Positions 9,531 to 17,342 of a stretch of 64,000 nt of DNA are shown here, piece by piece. Within the stretch, counting starts at the first letter, position 1, and the number at the start of each line of letters is the position of its first letter. Source of the DNA: Mycobacterium ahvazicum (GTDB lineage: Bacteria; Actinomycetota; Actinomycetes; Mycobacteriales; Mycobacteriaceae); the NCBI RefSeq assembly GCF_900176255.2, contig NZ_FXEG02000005.1, forward strand, positions 868,001-932,000. Direction: 5' to 3'. A program made the position numbers and the translations under genes. The notes under the pieces were generated by a model. It ran no database searches. It was given only the letters and a program-made list of their open reading frames with translations, and was not told the origin of the DNA.

Positions 9531-9734
9531 TTAGACGGAGCGGACTCCGGTGGCCTGGGGGCCCTTAGGGCTGTGGCCGATCTCAAACTCGACCTTCTGA
9601 TTTTCTTCGAGGGTGCGGAAGCCCGAACCCTGGATCTCCGTGTAGTGGACAAAAACATCCGCGGAACCATCCTCGGGGGCGATGAAACCGAACCCCTTCT
9701 CCGCGTTGAACCACTTCACAGTTCCCTGTGGCAT
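9531..9734 (-). CDS. cspA: Cold-shock protein
   Basis: This single cold-shock domain protein of 67 residues binds single-stranded RNA and DNA. It starts MPQGTVKWFNAEKGFGFI, with RNP1 (KGFGFI) and RNP2 (VFVHY) clearly present. The length is that of the family. The ATG at 9734 has a purine-rich AAGGAAAG about nine bases upstream; an upstream in-frame start would add 24 residues not found in the family. A strong terminator follows the stop. The untranslated leader upstream is long, as is common for cold-shock genes. Confidence 0.95.
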   Translation of the reverse strand: MPQGTVKWFNAEKGFGFIAPEDGSADVFVHYTEIQGSGFRTLEENQKVEFEIGHSPKGPQATGVRSV

Positions 9735-9982
9735 TTCTCGATCTTTCCTTTTCTTCAAGGTTCGGAGCACCGCTTTTCGGTGCCCCGGGCCCGTTGTCAC
9801 CGCCATACCTCGCGGAGTCGTCGGAACTTCACCCGACCGCTAACCTCGCAGGAACCGCGGGTCGCAACGTCGATCCTGCGAAGTTTTGACACGAACACAG
9901 AAGCTACGACCGCAAACAGTCAACCATGTTCATGGTCTCGGCGACAGACTTGTGTCCCTGACTGATTCTTGGAGGGTGTGAC

Positions 9983-12298
9983 GTGGCGAGTTTCGGCAGC
10001 GACCTGCTGGCCGTCGCGCTCGCCGGAACCGCGCCGGACGAGCACCCGCTGCGCCATGTCGCGGAGCTGCCCGCCCGCAGCGGCCGGCCCCATCTTTGGC
10101 CGAAGTGGGCCGAATCCGACGTCATCGCGGCCTTTACCGACCGCGGCATCGCAGCCCCGTGGTCACACCAGGCGCGGGCGGCCGAATTGGCCCACGACGG
10201 TCGCCACGTCGTGGTCAGCACCGGTACCGCGTCGGGCAAGTCGCTGGCGTATCAACTGCCGGTACTCAATGCGCTGGCGACCGATCCGTTGGCCCGGGTG
10301 CTGTACCTGTCGCCGACAAAAGCGCTTGGTCACGACCAGTTGCGCGCCGCGCATGCACTGACCGCCGCGGTGCCGCGACTTTCCGATGTCGCGCCCACCG
10401 CCTACGACGGCGACAGCCCCGCCGAGGTTCGCCGGTTCGCGCGCGAGCGTTCCCGCTGGCTGTTCTCCAACCCGGACATGATCCATTTGTCCATCTTGCG
10501 AAATCATCCGCGCTGGGCCGTCTTGCTGCGCGGGTTGCGCTTCGTAATCGTCGACGAATGTCATTACTACCGAGGTGTTTTCGGCTCGAACGTAGCAATG
10601 GTGTTGCGCCGCCTGCTGCGGCTGTGTGCGCGCTACTCGGCTCGACCCGGTTGTCAGCCGACCTTCATTTTCGCCAGTGCGACGACGGATGCGCCCGGCG
10701 CGACGGCGGCCGAACTCATCGGTCTGCCGGTCGAAGAGGTCACCGAAGACGGCTCACCGCAGGGCGAGCGCACCGTCGCGTTGTGGGAACCCGCGCTGCG
10801 CACCGACGTCACCGGCGAGCACGGCGCCCCGGTGCGACGGTCGGCCGGTGTCGAGGCGGCACGGGTGATGGCCGACCTGATCGCCGAGGGCGCGCAGACC
10901 CTGACGTTCGTGCGTTCCCGGCGGGCCGCCGAACTGACCGCCCTGGGTGCCCGGGCGCGGCTGGACGACATTGCCGCGGGCCTGTCGCAGCAGGTGGCGT
11001 CGTACCGGGCCGGCTATCTCGCCGAGGACCGCAACGCGCTGGAGCGCGCGCTGGCGGAGGGCCGATTGCGGGGTTTAGCCACCACCAACGCGCTGGAATT
11101 GGGGGTAGACATCGCCGGGCTGGACGCGGTGGTGCTGGCCGGCTTCCCCGGGACGGTTGCCTCGTTCTGGCAACAGGCCGGCCGCTCGGGGCGCCGCGGG
11201 CAGGGGGCCCTGGTGGTGTTGATCGCCCGTGACGATCCGCTGGACACCTATCTGGTGCACAATCCCGCAGCGCTGCTGGACAAACCGGTCGAGCGGGTGG
11301 TGATCGACCCGGCGAACCCCTATCTCCTCGGGCCCCAACTGCTCTGCGCCGCAACCGAATTGCCACTCGAGGACGCCGAAGTCCGAGAACTCGGCGCCAT
11401 GCGGGTGGCCGAGGGGCTGGTCGACGACGGGTTATTGCGCCGGCGCGGCGGCAAGTACTTCCCGGCACCCGGCCTAGAACCGCATGGCGCGGTCGACATC
11501 CGGGGCTCGGCGGGTGGCCAGATCGTCATCGTGGAGGCCGACACCGGGCGACTGCTGGGCAGCACCGGACTCGGTCAGGCTCCCGCGTCGGTGCACCCCG
11601 GCGCGGTGTACCTCCACCAGGGCGACACGTACGTCGTCGATTCGCTGGATCTCGAGGAGGCAATCGCGTTCGTGCACGCCGAGGATCCCGGTTATGCGAC
11701 GTTCGCGCGCGAAATCACCGACATCAAGGTCACCGGCAGCGGCGAGCAGTCGACGTTCGGCCCGGTGACCCTGGGCGTGGTGCCGGTCCGGGTCACCCAC
11801 CAGGTGGTGGGGTACCTACGTCGGCGCCTGTCCGGGGAGGTCATCGATTTCATCGAGCTGGACATGCCCGAACACATCCTGGACACCACCGCGGTCATGT
11901 ACACGATCACGCCGGAAGCGTTGGCAAGCAAGGGAATTGACGCAACGCGGATTCCCGGCTCGTTGCACGCCGCCGAACACGCCGCAATTGGGCTGCTGCC
12001 ACTGGTCGCCAGCTGCGATCGCGGGGATATCGGCGGAATGTCCACCGCCCTCGGTCCGCTGGGTGAGCCCAGCGTGTTCGTCTACGACGGGTATCCGGGC
12101 GGGGCGGGCTTCGCCGAACGTGGATTTCGGCAGGCGCGGACCTGGTTGAGTGCTACCGCCGCGGCCATCGAAGCGTGCGAATGCCCGATGGGTTGCCCGT
12201 CGTGCGTCCAGTCCCCCAAGTGCGGAAATGGGAATAACCCGCTCGATAAGGCGGGAGCTGTGCAAGTGCTCAGACTGGTGCTTGCGGAGTTGCCGTAG
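9983..12298 (+). CDS. DEAD/DEAH-box helicase with DUF1998 cysteine cluster
   Basis: This superfamily 2 helicase of 771 residues resembles Hrq1 and the M. tuberculosis Rv3649 product. Walker A lies around residue 80 (STGTASGKS), the DECH box around 190 (VIVDECHYYRG), and motif VI in the second RecA domain is QQAGRSGRRGQGALVV. The C terminus is a DUF1998 region with four cysteines near residues 732-746 (CECPMGCPSCVQSPKCGNG), a likely metal or iron-sulfur site. Related proteins act in repair of DNA cross-links. The GTG start is preceded by a good GGAGG. It is divergent from cspA. Confidence 0.92.
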   Translation: MASFGSDLLAVALAGTAPDEHPLRHVAELPARSGRPHLWPKWAESDVIAAFTDRGIAAPWSHQARAAELAHDGRHVVVSTGTASGKSLAYQLPVLNALATDPLARVLYLSPTKALGHDQLRAAHALTAAVPRLSDVAPTAYDGDSPAEVRRFARERSRWLFSNPDMIHLSILRNHPRWAVLLRGLRFVIVDECHYYRGVFGSNVAMVLRRLLRLCARYSARPGCQPTFIFASATTDAPGATAAELIGLPVEEVTEDGSPQGERTVALWEPALRTDVTGEHGAPVRRSAGVEAARVMADLIAEGAQTLTFVRSRRAAELTALGARARLDDIAAGLSQQVASYRAGYLAEDRNALERALAEGRLRGLATTNALELGVDIAGLDAVVLAGFPGTVASFWQQAGRSGRRGQGALVVLIARDDPLDTYLVHNPAALLDKPVERVVIDPANPYLLGPQLLCAATELPLEDAEVRELGAMRVAEGLVDDGLLRRRGGKYFPAPGLEPHGAVDIRGSAGGQIVIVEADTGRLLGSTGLGQAPASVHPGAVYLHQGDTYVVDSLDLEEAIAFVHAEDPGYATFAREITDIKVTGSGEQSTFGPVTLGVVPVRVTHQVVGYLRRRLSGEVIDFIELDMPEHILDTTAVMYTITPEALASKGIDATRIPGSLHAAEHAAIGLLPLVASCDRGDIGGMSTALGPLGEPSVFVYDGYPGGAGFAERGFRQARTWLSATAAAIEACECPMGCPSCVQSPKCGNGNNPLDKAGAVQVLRLVLAELP

Positions 12299-12611
12299 CG
12301 ATCGCGCTGAGCGATCCACGGGACGGCGACCGACCCCTCGACGGTCGACCTCCACGGAATCTGCATATAACAACCGCCGAATGCGTTTCCTCTTTGCTAA
12401 AGAAACGCCGACATGCTGTCTCAAAGCGCGACCAACGGCCGGAGCAGAAAACCTACCAAGGCTGTGATGGCGTTTGCAAACTTACCAGTAACTTAGCGCC
12501 GGCGAAGTCGATTCGAAGTATCGCTGAACTGGTTCCGTGACGGATTTGCTGAGGCGATGTCGGCGCGCCTGGGGATCCTCAGATGCGCCCGCGCGCCCTA
12601 AAATCGAGCGC
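12299..12611 (+). other. Intergenic region where M. tuberculosis has a PE gene
   Basis: No coding sequence is supported here. The only structure seen is an inverted repeat, GCGTTTC at 12383-12389 and GAAACGC at 12402-12408, without a following T run. M. tuberculosis carries a PE gene (PE33) at this place; no PE-type start (MSFV-like) can be read in any frame here. Confidence 0.5.
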
Positions 12612-13649
12612 ATGGCCCACGACTGGTTGCTCGTGGAGACACTGGGGGAAGAGCCTGCCGTGGTTGCACAGGGGCGGCAGCTCAAGAACCTTGTCCCTAT
12701 CACGACCTTCCTCCGCCGCAGTCCCCATCTCGCCGCCGTCCGGACCGCGATCGCCGAGTCGATGCGCACCGGCCAGAGCCTGACCAGCATCACGCCCAAG
12801 CACGACCGCGTGATCCGCACCGAACCGGTGGTGATGTCCGACGGCTGCATCCACGGTGTGCATGTGTGGACCGGGCCCGCTGACATCGACCCGCCGGAGC
12901 GGCCCACCGCGGGTCCGCTGAAGTGGGACCTGACCCTCGGCGTGGCCACGGACACGCGGGAATCGCTGGTCATCAGCGGCAAGAACCCCGAGGTCGAAGT
13001 CACCTTCGGGCGGGCCTTTGCCGAAGACCTTCCTTCGCGCGAGCTCAACCCGAACGAAACCAAAGTTCTTGCCATGGCGGTCAAAGCCGAACCCGGCCAA
13101 ACCATATGCAGCACATGGGATCTCACCGACTGGCAGGGCAATCCTATCCGGATAGGCTTCATCGGCCGCAGCGCGCTCGAGCCCGGACCCAGTGGCAAGG
13201 ACCACCTCGTCGCACGTGCGATGAACTGGCGCGCCGAGCTCAAGGGGCCGAACGTTTCCACCGACGATCTGGCGTTGCGGATCCTCGACGGGCTGCGGCA
13301 GGCCGGCGTTCACCGGGCACTCGTCGACCTCAACACCTGGACCCTGCTGAAATGGCTCGACGAGCCGTGCACCTTCTACGACTGGCGAGGCTCCGACAAG
13401 GCCAGGCCGAAGGTCCATCCCGACGACGTGCCCCAAATGTCAGCCATGACACAGGAATTCGATAAGGGATCGACCAACCGGGTGCTGCGGATGCGCGGCT
13501 TCGACGGCGACTGGGTGCCGGTGCACGTGACCGCCAATCGTGTGGAACTGGAACCGGAGACCTTCGTCGGGCTGCTCTCGTTGCGCTTGCCCAGCGACGA
13601 AGAGCTGGCCAACGCCGGGCTGGCAAAAGCCACAGACGACAACGCCTGA
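12612..13649 (+). CDS. PAS-like multi-sensor-domain protein (Rv3651 type)
   Basis: The protein has 345 residues and starts MAHDWLLVETLGEEPAVVAQG. The family has been described structurally as a triple sensor-domain protein with PAS and GAF-like folds, but it lacks an obvious output domain. The N-terminal third contains a PAS-like hydrophobic pattern, and the last third (DKGSTNRVLRMRGFDGDW) looks like a second PAS. No membrane segment or catalytic motif is visible. The ATG at 12612 was chosen over an in-frame start at 12537 because it matches the family N terminus. It probably senses a small ligand; the ligand cannot be told from the sequence. Confidence 0.85.
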   Translation: MAHDWLLVETLGEEPAVVAQGRQLKNLVPITTFLRRSPHLAAVRTAIAESMRTGQSLTSITPKHDRVIRTEPVVMSDGCIHGVHVWTGPADIDPPERPTAGPLKWDLTLGVATDTRESLVISGKNPEVEVTFGRAFAEDLPSRELNPNETKVLAMAVKAEPGQTICSTWDLTDWQGNPIRIGFIGRSALEPGPSGKDHLVARAMNWRAELKGPNVSTDDLALRILDGLRQAGVHRALVDLNTWTLLKWLDEPCTFYDWRGSDKARPKVHPDDVPQMSAMTQEFDKGSTNRVLRMRGFDGDWVPVHVTANRVELEPETFVGLLSLRLPSDEELANAGLAKATDDNA

Positions 13650-13650
13650 G

Positions 13651-14016
13651 CTACGCCGCGTCGACCGGCCCTGCCCGAGCGGCGGCCTGAGCCACACCGC
13701 CGAACACCACCGCCACGCGCACGGTGACGACGACGTCGAGATCTTCCACCCGGCAGCCCACGTCGTCGACTCGCATCGTGCGGGCTATCGCACTCGCCCG
13801 GGCGCAGGCCGCCGCGGCTCCGGTAGGTAGCCGCGCCGCGGCGGCCAGCGCGGCCAGATCGGCAGCCGCCTGCGCACGATGGCGTGCCACCACCGCCGAG
13901 CCGATGTACGCGCCGGCGCCCGTGACGCACAGCAGCACCGCGACTATTGCCGCCGCGAGGACGGTCGCCGCCCCGCGCTCATCGCGACGGCTCCGCCGCC
14001 GCGACGGCCTTAGCAC
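13651..14016 (-). CDS. TadE-like secretion-neighbourhood protein (Rv3654c type)
   Basis: The protein has about 121 residues: a basic N terminus ending in RDERGAATVLAAAIVAVLL, one membrane helix and a small exported domain with three cysteines. The G-A-A-T segment before the helix resembles the processing site of TadE/TadF pseudopilins. The GTG at 14016 is the only reasonable start before the helix and overlaps the upstream TadE gene. It is the last gene of the Tad operon on the minus strand and converges on the Rv3651-type gene one base away. Confidence 0.7.
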   Translation of the reverse strand: MLRPSRRRSRRDERGAATVLAAAIVAVLLCVTGAGAYIGSAVVARHRAQAAADLAALAAAARLPTGAAAACARASAIARTMRVDDVGCRVEDLDVVVTVRVAVVFGGVAQAAARAGPVDAA

Positions 14017-14308
14017 TGATATCCAAGGCGGGCAGCAACTTTGAGTGCACGATAACCGTGGCCACGACGAAATCGCCGTCGCGGCGCACCTGGATCCGCG
14101 ATCCGCCCGGCGCAATGCTACGCGCGACGTCGACGGCTGAACGTTCGTCACCGCGCGCGGCCAGCCGGGCCGCCTCGCGGGCGGCATCAACACAGCGAAC
14201 CTGCATTGCCACGGCCGCAACGCCGGCCAGGCAAAACGCCAGCACCACCACCAGTGTGGCGATCGCCAAAGCCGCTTCCACGGTGCTCGCACCGGCGCAG
14301 CCGATCAG
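13979..14308 (-). CDS. TadE-family pseudopilin (Rv3655c type)
   Basis: The protein has about 110 residues: a short leader, then GASTVEAALAIATLVVVLA, the classic TadE arrangement of a G-x-x-x-V-E processing site followed by a membrane helix, and a small exported domain (MQVRCVDAAREAARLAARG). The start is not settled. A GTG at 14281 would remove the processing site, and the frame upstream has no ATG, GTG or TTG. The CTG at 14308 overlaps the stop of the pilin gene (CTGA), so a rare start with translational coupling is possible. Confidence 0.7.
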   Translation of the reverse strand: MIGCAGASTVEAALAIATLVVVLAFCLAGVAAVAMQVRCVDAAREAARLAARGDERSAVDVARSIAPGGSRIQVRRDGDFVVATVIVHSKLLPALDISAKAVAAAEPSR

Positions 14309-14508
14309 ACCTTGGTGTTGAGCGCGCGACCGATGATGTTGGTCAACGCCGACACGATCGAATCGCCGGTGACGACGGTGTAGAGAATCGCGCCGAAGGC
14401 GGCCGCCGCAATAGTGCCGATCGCGTATTCGACGGTGGACATTCCCGACTCGTCGGCGGCAAGGACCGCCATCCGCGCCATCATTACGCGAAACATGTTG
14501 ATCACCAA
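14305..14508 (-). CDS. flp: Flp-type pilin subunit
   Basis: This 67-residue protein (Rv3656c type) is the probable major subunit of the Tad/Flp pilus. It carries the prepilin cleavage context ESGMSTVEYAIG, with glycine before the cut and glutamate at +5, then a single membrane helix IAAAAFGAILYTVV. The ATG at 14508 is preceded by AGAGGAGA, a good ribosome binding site. The gene is followed directly, with overlap, by the TadE gene. A prepilin peptidase gene is not in the window. Confidence 0.87.
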   Translation of the reverse strand: MVINMFRVMMARMAVLAADESGMSTVEYAIGTIAAAAFGAILYTVVTGDSIVSALTNIIGRALNTKV

Positions 14509-14532
14509 TGTATCTCCTCTGTTGTAATGCCT

Positions 14533-15126
14533 TCACAACAAGCCCGACTGCAGAACATCTCCGGCCAGCCCGGCGACCACCGGGACAATGCCCAGGCAGA
14601 TGAACGCCGGCAGGAAGCACAGCCCGAGCGGGCCTGCGATCAGCACGCCCGCGCGCTCGGCGGCCGCAGCGGCGGTATGCGCGGCGTCGTGCCGAGACTG
14701 GTCGGCCAGCTCTGCGACGCCGCCGGCCAGTGCCGCACCCGAGGACGCCGAACGTCGGGCCAGTCGCAGGAGCGCATCGGTCTGCACGTCGACCGTCTTC
14801 TCGGGCGAGATTGACCATGCCACAGCGGGATCGGATCCCAGGGCCAGCAGATCGGCGGCGCGCCGCAATACCCGGGCCAGCCTCGGCGGGGCGGACGCTG
14901 CGGTCGCGGCGGCCGCGGTCGACACGGCCATCCCGGCCTCCAGACACACTGCCAGCACGTCGAAGCTGGATGCGACGGCCAGCGGGTCCGTTCCGCGGGC
15001 CTTCTCGTCGGCCCGCGCGATCCGAAACCGTTGCGCACGAGGCGTTGTGCCGGCGCGCGCCCGCACCACCGACGGCCCCGGCCCGATCAACAGCGCCACG
15101 GCGAGCAAGACCGCCGCGATGCTCAC
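14533..15126 (-). CDS. TadC-like inner-membrane platform protein
   Basis: The protein has about 197 residues and belongs to the type II secretion system F family (Rv3657c type). Together with the TadB-like neighbour it forms the platform on which the pilus ATPase acts. There is an N-terminal helix (VSIAAVLLAVALLIG), a cytoplasmic domain with helices (SFDVLAVCLEAGMAVSTA) and a C-terminal hydrophobic pair (LGLCFLPAFICLGIVPVVAGL). The GTG start at 15126 overlaps the stop of tadB (GTGA), which points to coupled translation. Confidence 0.85.
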   Translation of the reverse strand: MSIAAVLLAVALLIGPGPSVVRARAGTTPRAQRFRIARADEKARGTDPLAVASSFDVLAVCLEAGMAVSTAAAATAASAPPRLARVLRRAADLLALGSDPAVAWSISPEKTVDVQTDALLRLARRSASSGAALAGGVAELADQSRHDAAHTAAAAAERAGVLIAGPLGLCFLPAFICLGIVPVVAGLAGDVLQSGLL

Positions 15127-15923
15127 GGCCCGGCTCCCGCACGCGCGACGATGCGGTCGGACCACAGCAGCCCGGTGCACGTCAGCACCGAGCCGACAAC
15201 GAGCAGCCATCCGCCGGCGTGTCCACTCAGCAGGAAGCTCAGCGGACGCGCCCCGATCAGTTGGCCCAGCAACACCCCCAGCACCGGCAGTCCCGCCAGT
15301 ATCGCTGCGGTGGCCCGCGCCCCGGCCATGGCGGAATCAACCCGCGACGAGAATCGCTGCCGCTCAACGATATCGCGTTGGGCGGTACGCATCAGCGTGG
15401 CGATCGCGAGGCCATGCTCGGCGGCCAGCTGCCAGCACGCGGCCAGTCGATGCCAGTGCGTGGGCTGGCCCGAGGAGCACGCCGCGGCGCGCAAGCCGGC
15501 CACGACGTCGGCGCCCAGTCGCGCCCGCGCCGCGACGCCTCGCAGCGAGATCGACACCGCACCGGCGGTTTCGTCGGCAGCAACAGCAAACGCCTGCACC
15601 GGATGGACACCCACTCGCAGCTCGCCGACCAGCACATCCAGCGCGGCCTCCAATGTCCGGCCCTCCTCGGCGGCGCGTAGGCGCTGCCGACGCCGGCGGT
15701 AGCGCAGGCTCGTCGTGGCGGCCACGGCCGCGCCGGCCAGGACAGTCGTCATCGGCAGCAGCGCCGCGCCGGCAACACCGGCGCATGCCGCCAGACAACC
15801 CAGCCCACGGCCGCCGACAACCCGTCGGCGCGCTGGCGTCGGCCTGAGCCGCCGTCGCGGTGATGGCGGAAGAGCCAACAGCGCCAACGCCACCAGCAAC
15901 GCACCGGCCGGGATACCGTTCAT
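15123..15923 (-). CDS. TadB-like inner-membrane platform protein
   Basis: The protein has about 266 residues (Rv3658c type). Two N-terminal hydrophobic segments are followed by the T2SF-type cytoplasmic domain (LEAALDVLVGELRVGVHP, QLAAEHGLAIATLMRTAQRD) and by two C-terminal helices. The ATG at 15923 overlaps the original stop of the ATPase gene (ATGA). Because that gene is now interrupted upstream, ribosomes no longer arrive at this stop in frame, so expression of this gene may be lowered. Confidence 0.85.
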   Translation of the reverse strand: MNGIPAGALLVALALLALPPSPRRRLRPTPARRRVVGGRGLGCLAACAGVAGAALLPMTTVLAGAAVAATTSLRYRRRRQRLRAAEEGRTLEAALDVLVGELRVGVHPVQAFAVAADETAGAVSISLRGVAARARLGADVVAGLRAAACSSGQPTHWHRLAACWQLAAEHGLAIATLMRTAQRDIVERQRFSSRVDSAMAGARATAAILAGLPVLGVLLGQLIGARPLSFLLSGHAGGWLLVVGSVLTCTGLLWSDRIVARAGAGP

Positions 15924-17342
15924 GCCGGCAACCGGCTTTGCAGCAAGGCATGCAGTTCGTCGGCAGCGTCGGTCATCCCCCGCTCGGCGTGCCACGCCGT
16001 TACCGCCTGAACTCGTTCCCCGACCTGGCACAGCACCGCGATCTCAGCGAGGCGGCGCCGGCCGCTGCGGTCCCGGGCGACGTGCAGCAGTACCTGGCGC
16101 TCTTATCTGTAACGGGAACTGTGAAACCGTTCGCTGCCGCTGGTAGGCACGTAAGTTACATGTGTACTACCGACCGGGTAGGTCTGCTAATCCGTACGCA
16201 TGTGTAGGACGTGTGTCAGGGGTCTGACACAGCAACACCCACCGCGAGCCAACGTCGGTGACACCGTTACAGATAACAGTGTCCCCTACGAGAAAACCCC
16301 ATCTAAAACCCACGTGGGTGACAGTCCTACACACCCCACAACCCGTTACAGATAAAACCGCCGCCGCGAGCTGACTGTGCAACGCGGTCCGGTCCAAACC
16401 GCCGAGCGCGCCCAGCGCCTCCAGCCGGGCCGGAACCTCGCCCGGATTGTTGGCGTGCACCGTCCCGGCCCCGCCGTCGTGGCCGGTGTTCAGCGCTGCG
16501 AGCAGGTCGACCACTTCGGCGCCCCTGACTTCTCCGACGACAATGCGGTCCGGCCGCATCCGCAGCGCCTGCCGGACGAGTTGGCGCACCGAAACCTCGC
16601 CTACGCCTTCGACATTGGCGCACCGCGCGACCAGCTTGACCAGGTGCGGATGCCGGGGCGCCAATTCGGCCGCGTCCTCGACGCAGACGATCCGTTCGGC
16701 CGGCGATACCGCACCCAGCATGGCCGCCAGCAATGTCGTCTTTCCGGCGCCGGTGCCACCGCTTACCAGAACGGCCAACCGGGCCGCGATGATGTCGGCT
16801 ACCAACACCGCAGCCGACGGTTCGATCGCGCCCGAGGCGGTCAGCGCCGCCAGATCCTGGGTAGCCGGCCGTAAGACCCGCAGCGACAAACACGTGCCGC
16901 CGGCAGCCACGGGCGGCAACACCGCGTGCAACCGGACCGCAAGTCCGCCGGCGCCGATACCGCTCAGCTGGCCGTCCACCCACGGCTGTGCGTCATCGAG
17001 ACGACGCCCGGCGGCCATCGCCAACCGCTGCGCCAGCCGTCGTACCGCCGCCTCGTCGGCGAACCGGATATGGCTGCGACGCAGACCGTTTCCATCGTCG
17101 ACCCACACCGCGTCCGGGGCGGTGACGAGGACGTCGGTGGTGCCGTCCGCACAGAGCAGTGCGTCGAGGATCCCGGCGCCGGTCAGTTCGGTCTGCAGCA
17201 CCCGGAGGTTGGCCAGGACCTCGGTATCGCCGAGCATCCCGCCGGATTCGGCCCGGATCGCGGCGGCCACCACGTTGGGTCGCAACGGAGCCGATTCGGT
17301 CGCCAACCGCTCGCGTACCCGCTCAATCAGCGATTCGCTCAC
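15920..17342 (-). pseudogene. Tad/CpaF pilus ATPase gene interrupted by a small element
   Basis: This is the Rv3659c-type secretion ATPase. From the GTG at 17342, 329 codons carry all catalytic parts: Walker A LVSGGTGAGKTTL, the acidic box CVEDAAELAPRHP, Walker B RPDRIVVGEVRGAEV and the His box TGHDGGAGTVHANNP. After HSQLAAAV the frame enters the element at 16355, adds 61 foreign residues and stops at 16167-16169. The native C terminus (QVLLHVARDRSGRR to LLQSRLPA) lies at 15920-16102. Removing exactly 16103-16355 restores one frame of 390 codons reading AAAVERQVLLHV. A chimeric 391-residue protein may still be made; its activity is unknown. Confidence 0.88.
16103..16355. mobile_element. MITE-like element, 253 bp, in the pilus ATPase gene
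   Basis: The ends are perfect 14-bp inverted repeats, TTATCTGTAACGGG at 16103-16116 and CCCGTTACAGATAA at 16342-16355. A third copy (13 of 14 bases), ACCGTTACAGATAA, lies inside at 16263-16276. The interior is full of inverted repeats: TGTGTCAG/CTGACACA at 16212-16231, GACAC...GTGTC around 16260-16283, and TGTGTAGGA at 16201-16209 with TCCTACACA at 16325-16333. No transposase frame fits in it, so it is non-autonomous. No clear target duplication is visible. I do not recognise the family; the IS256-type impression of the ends is only a guess. Confidence 0.8.
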
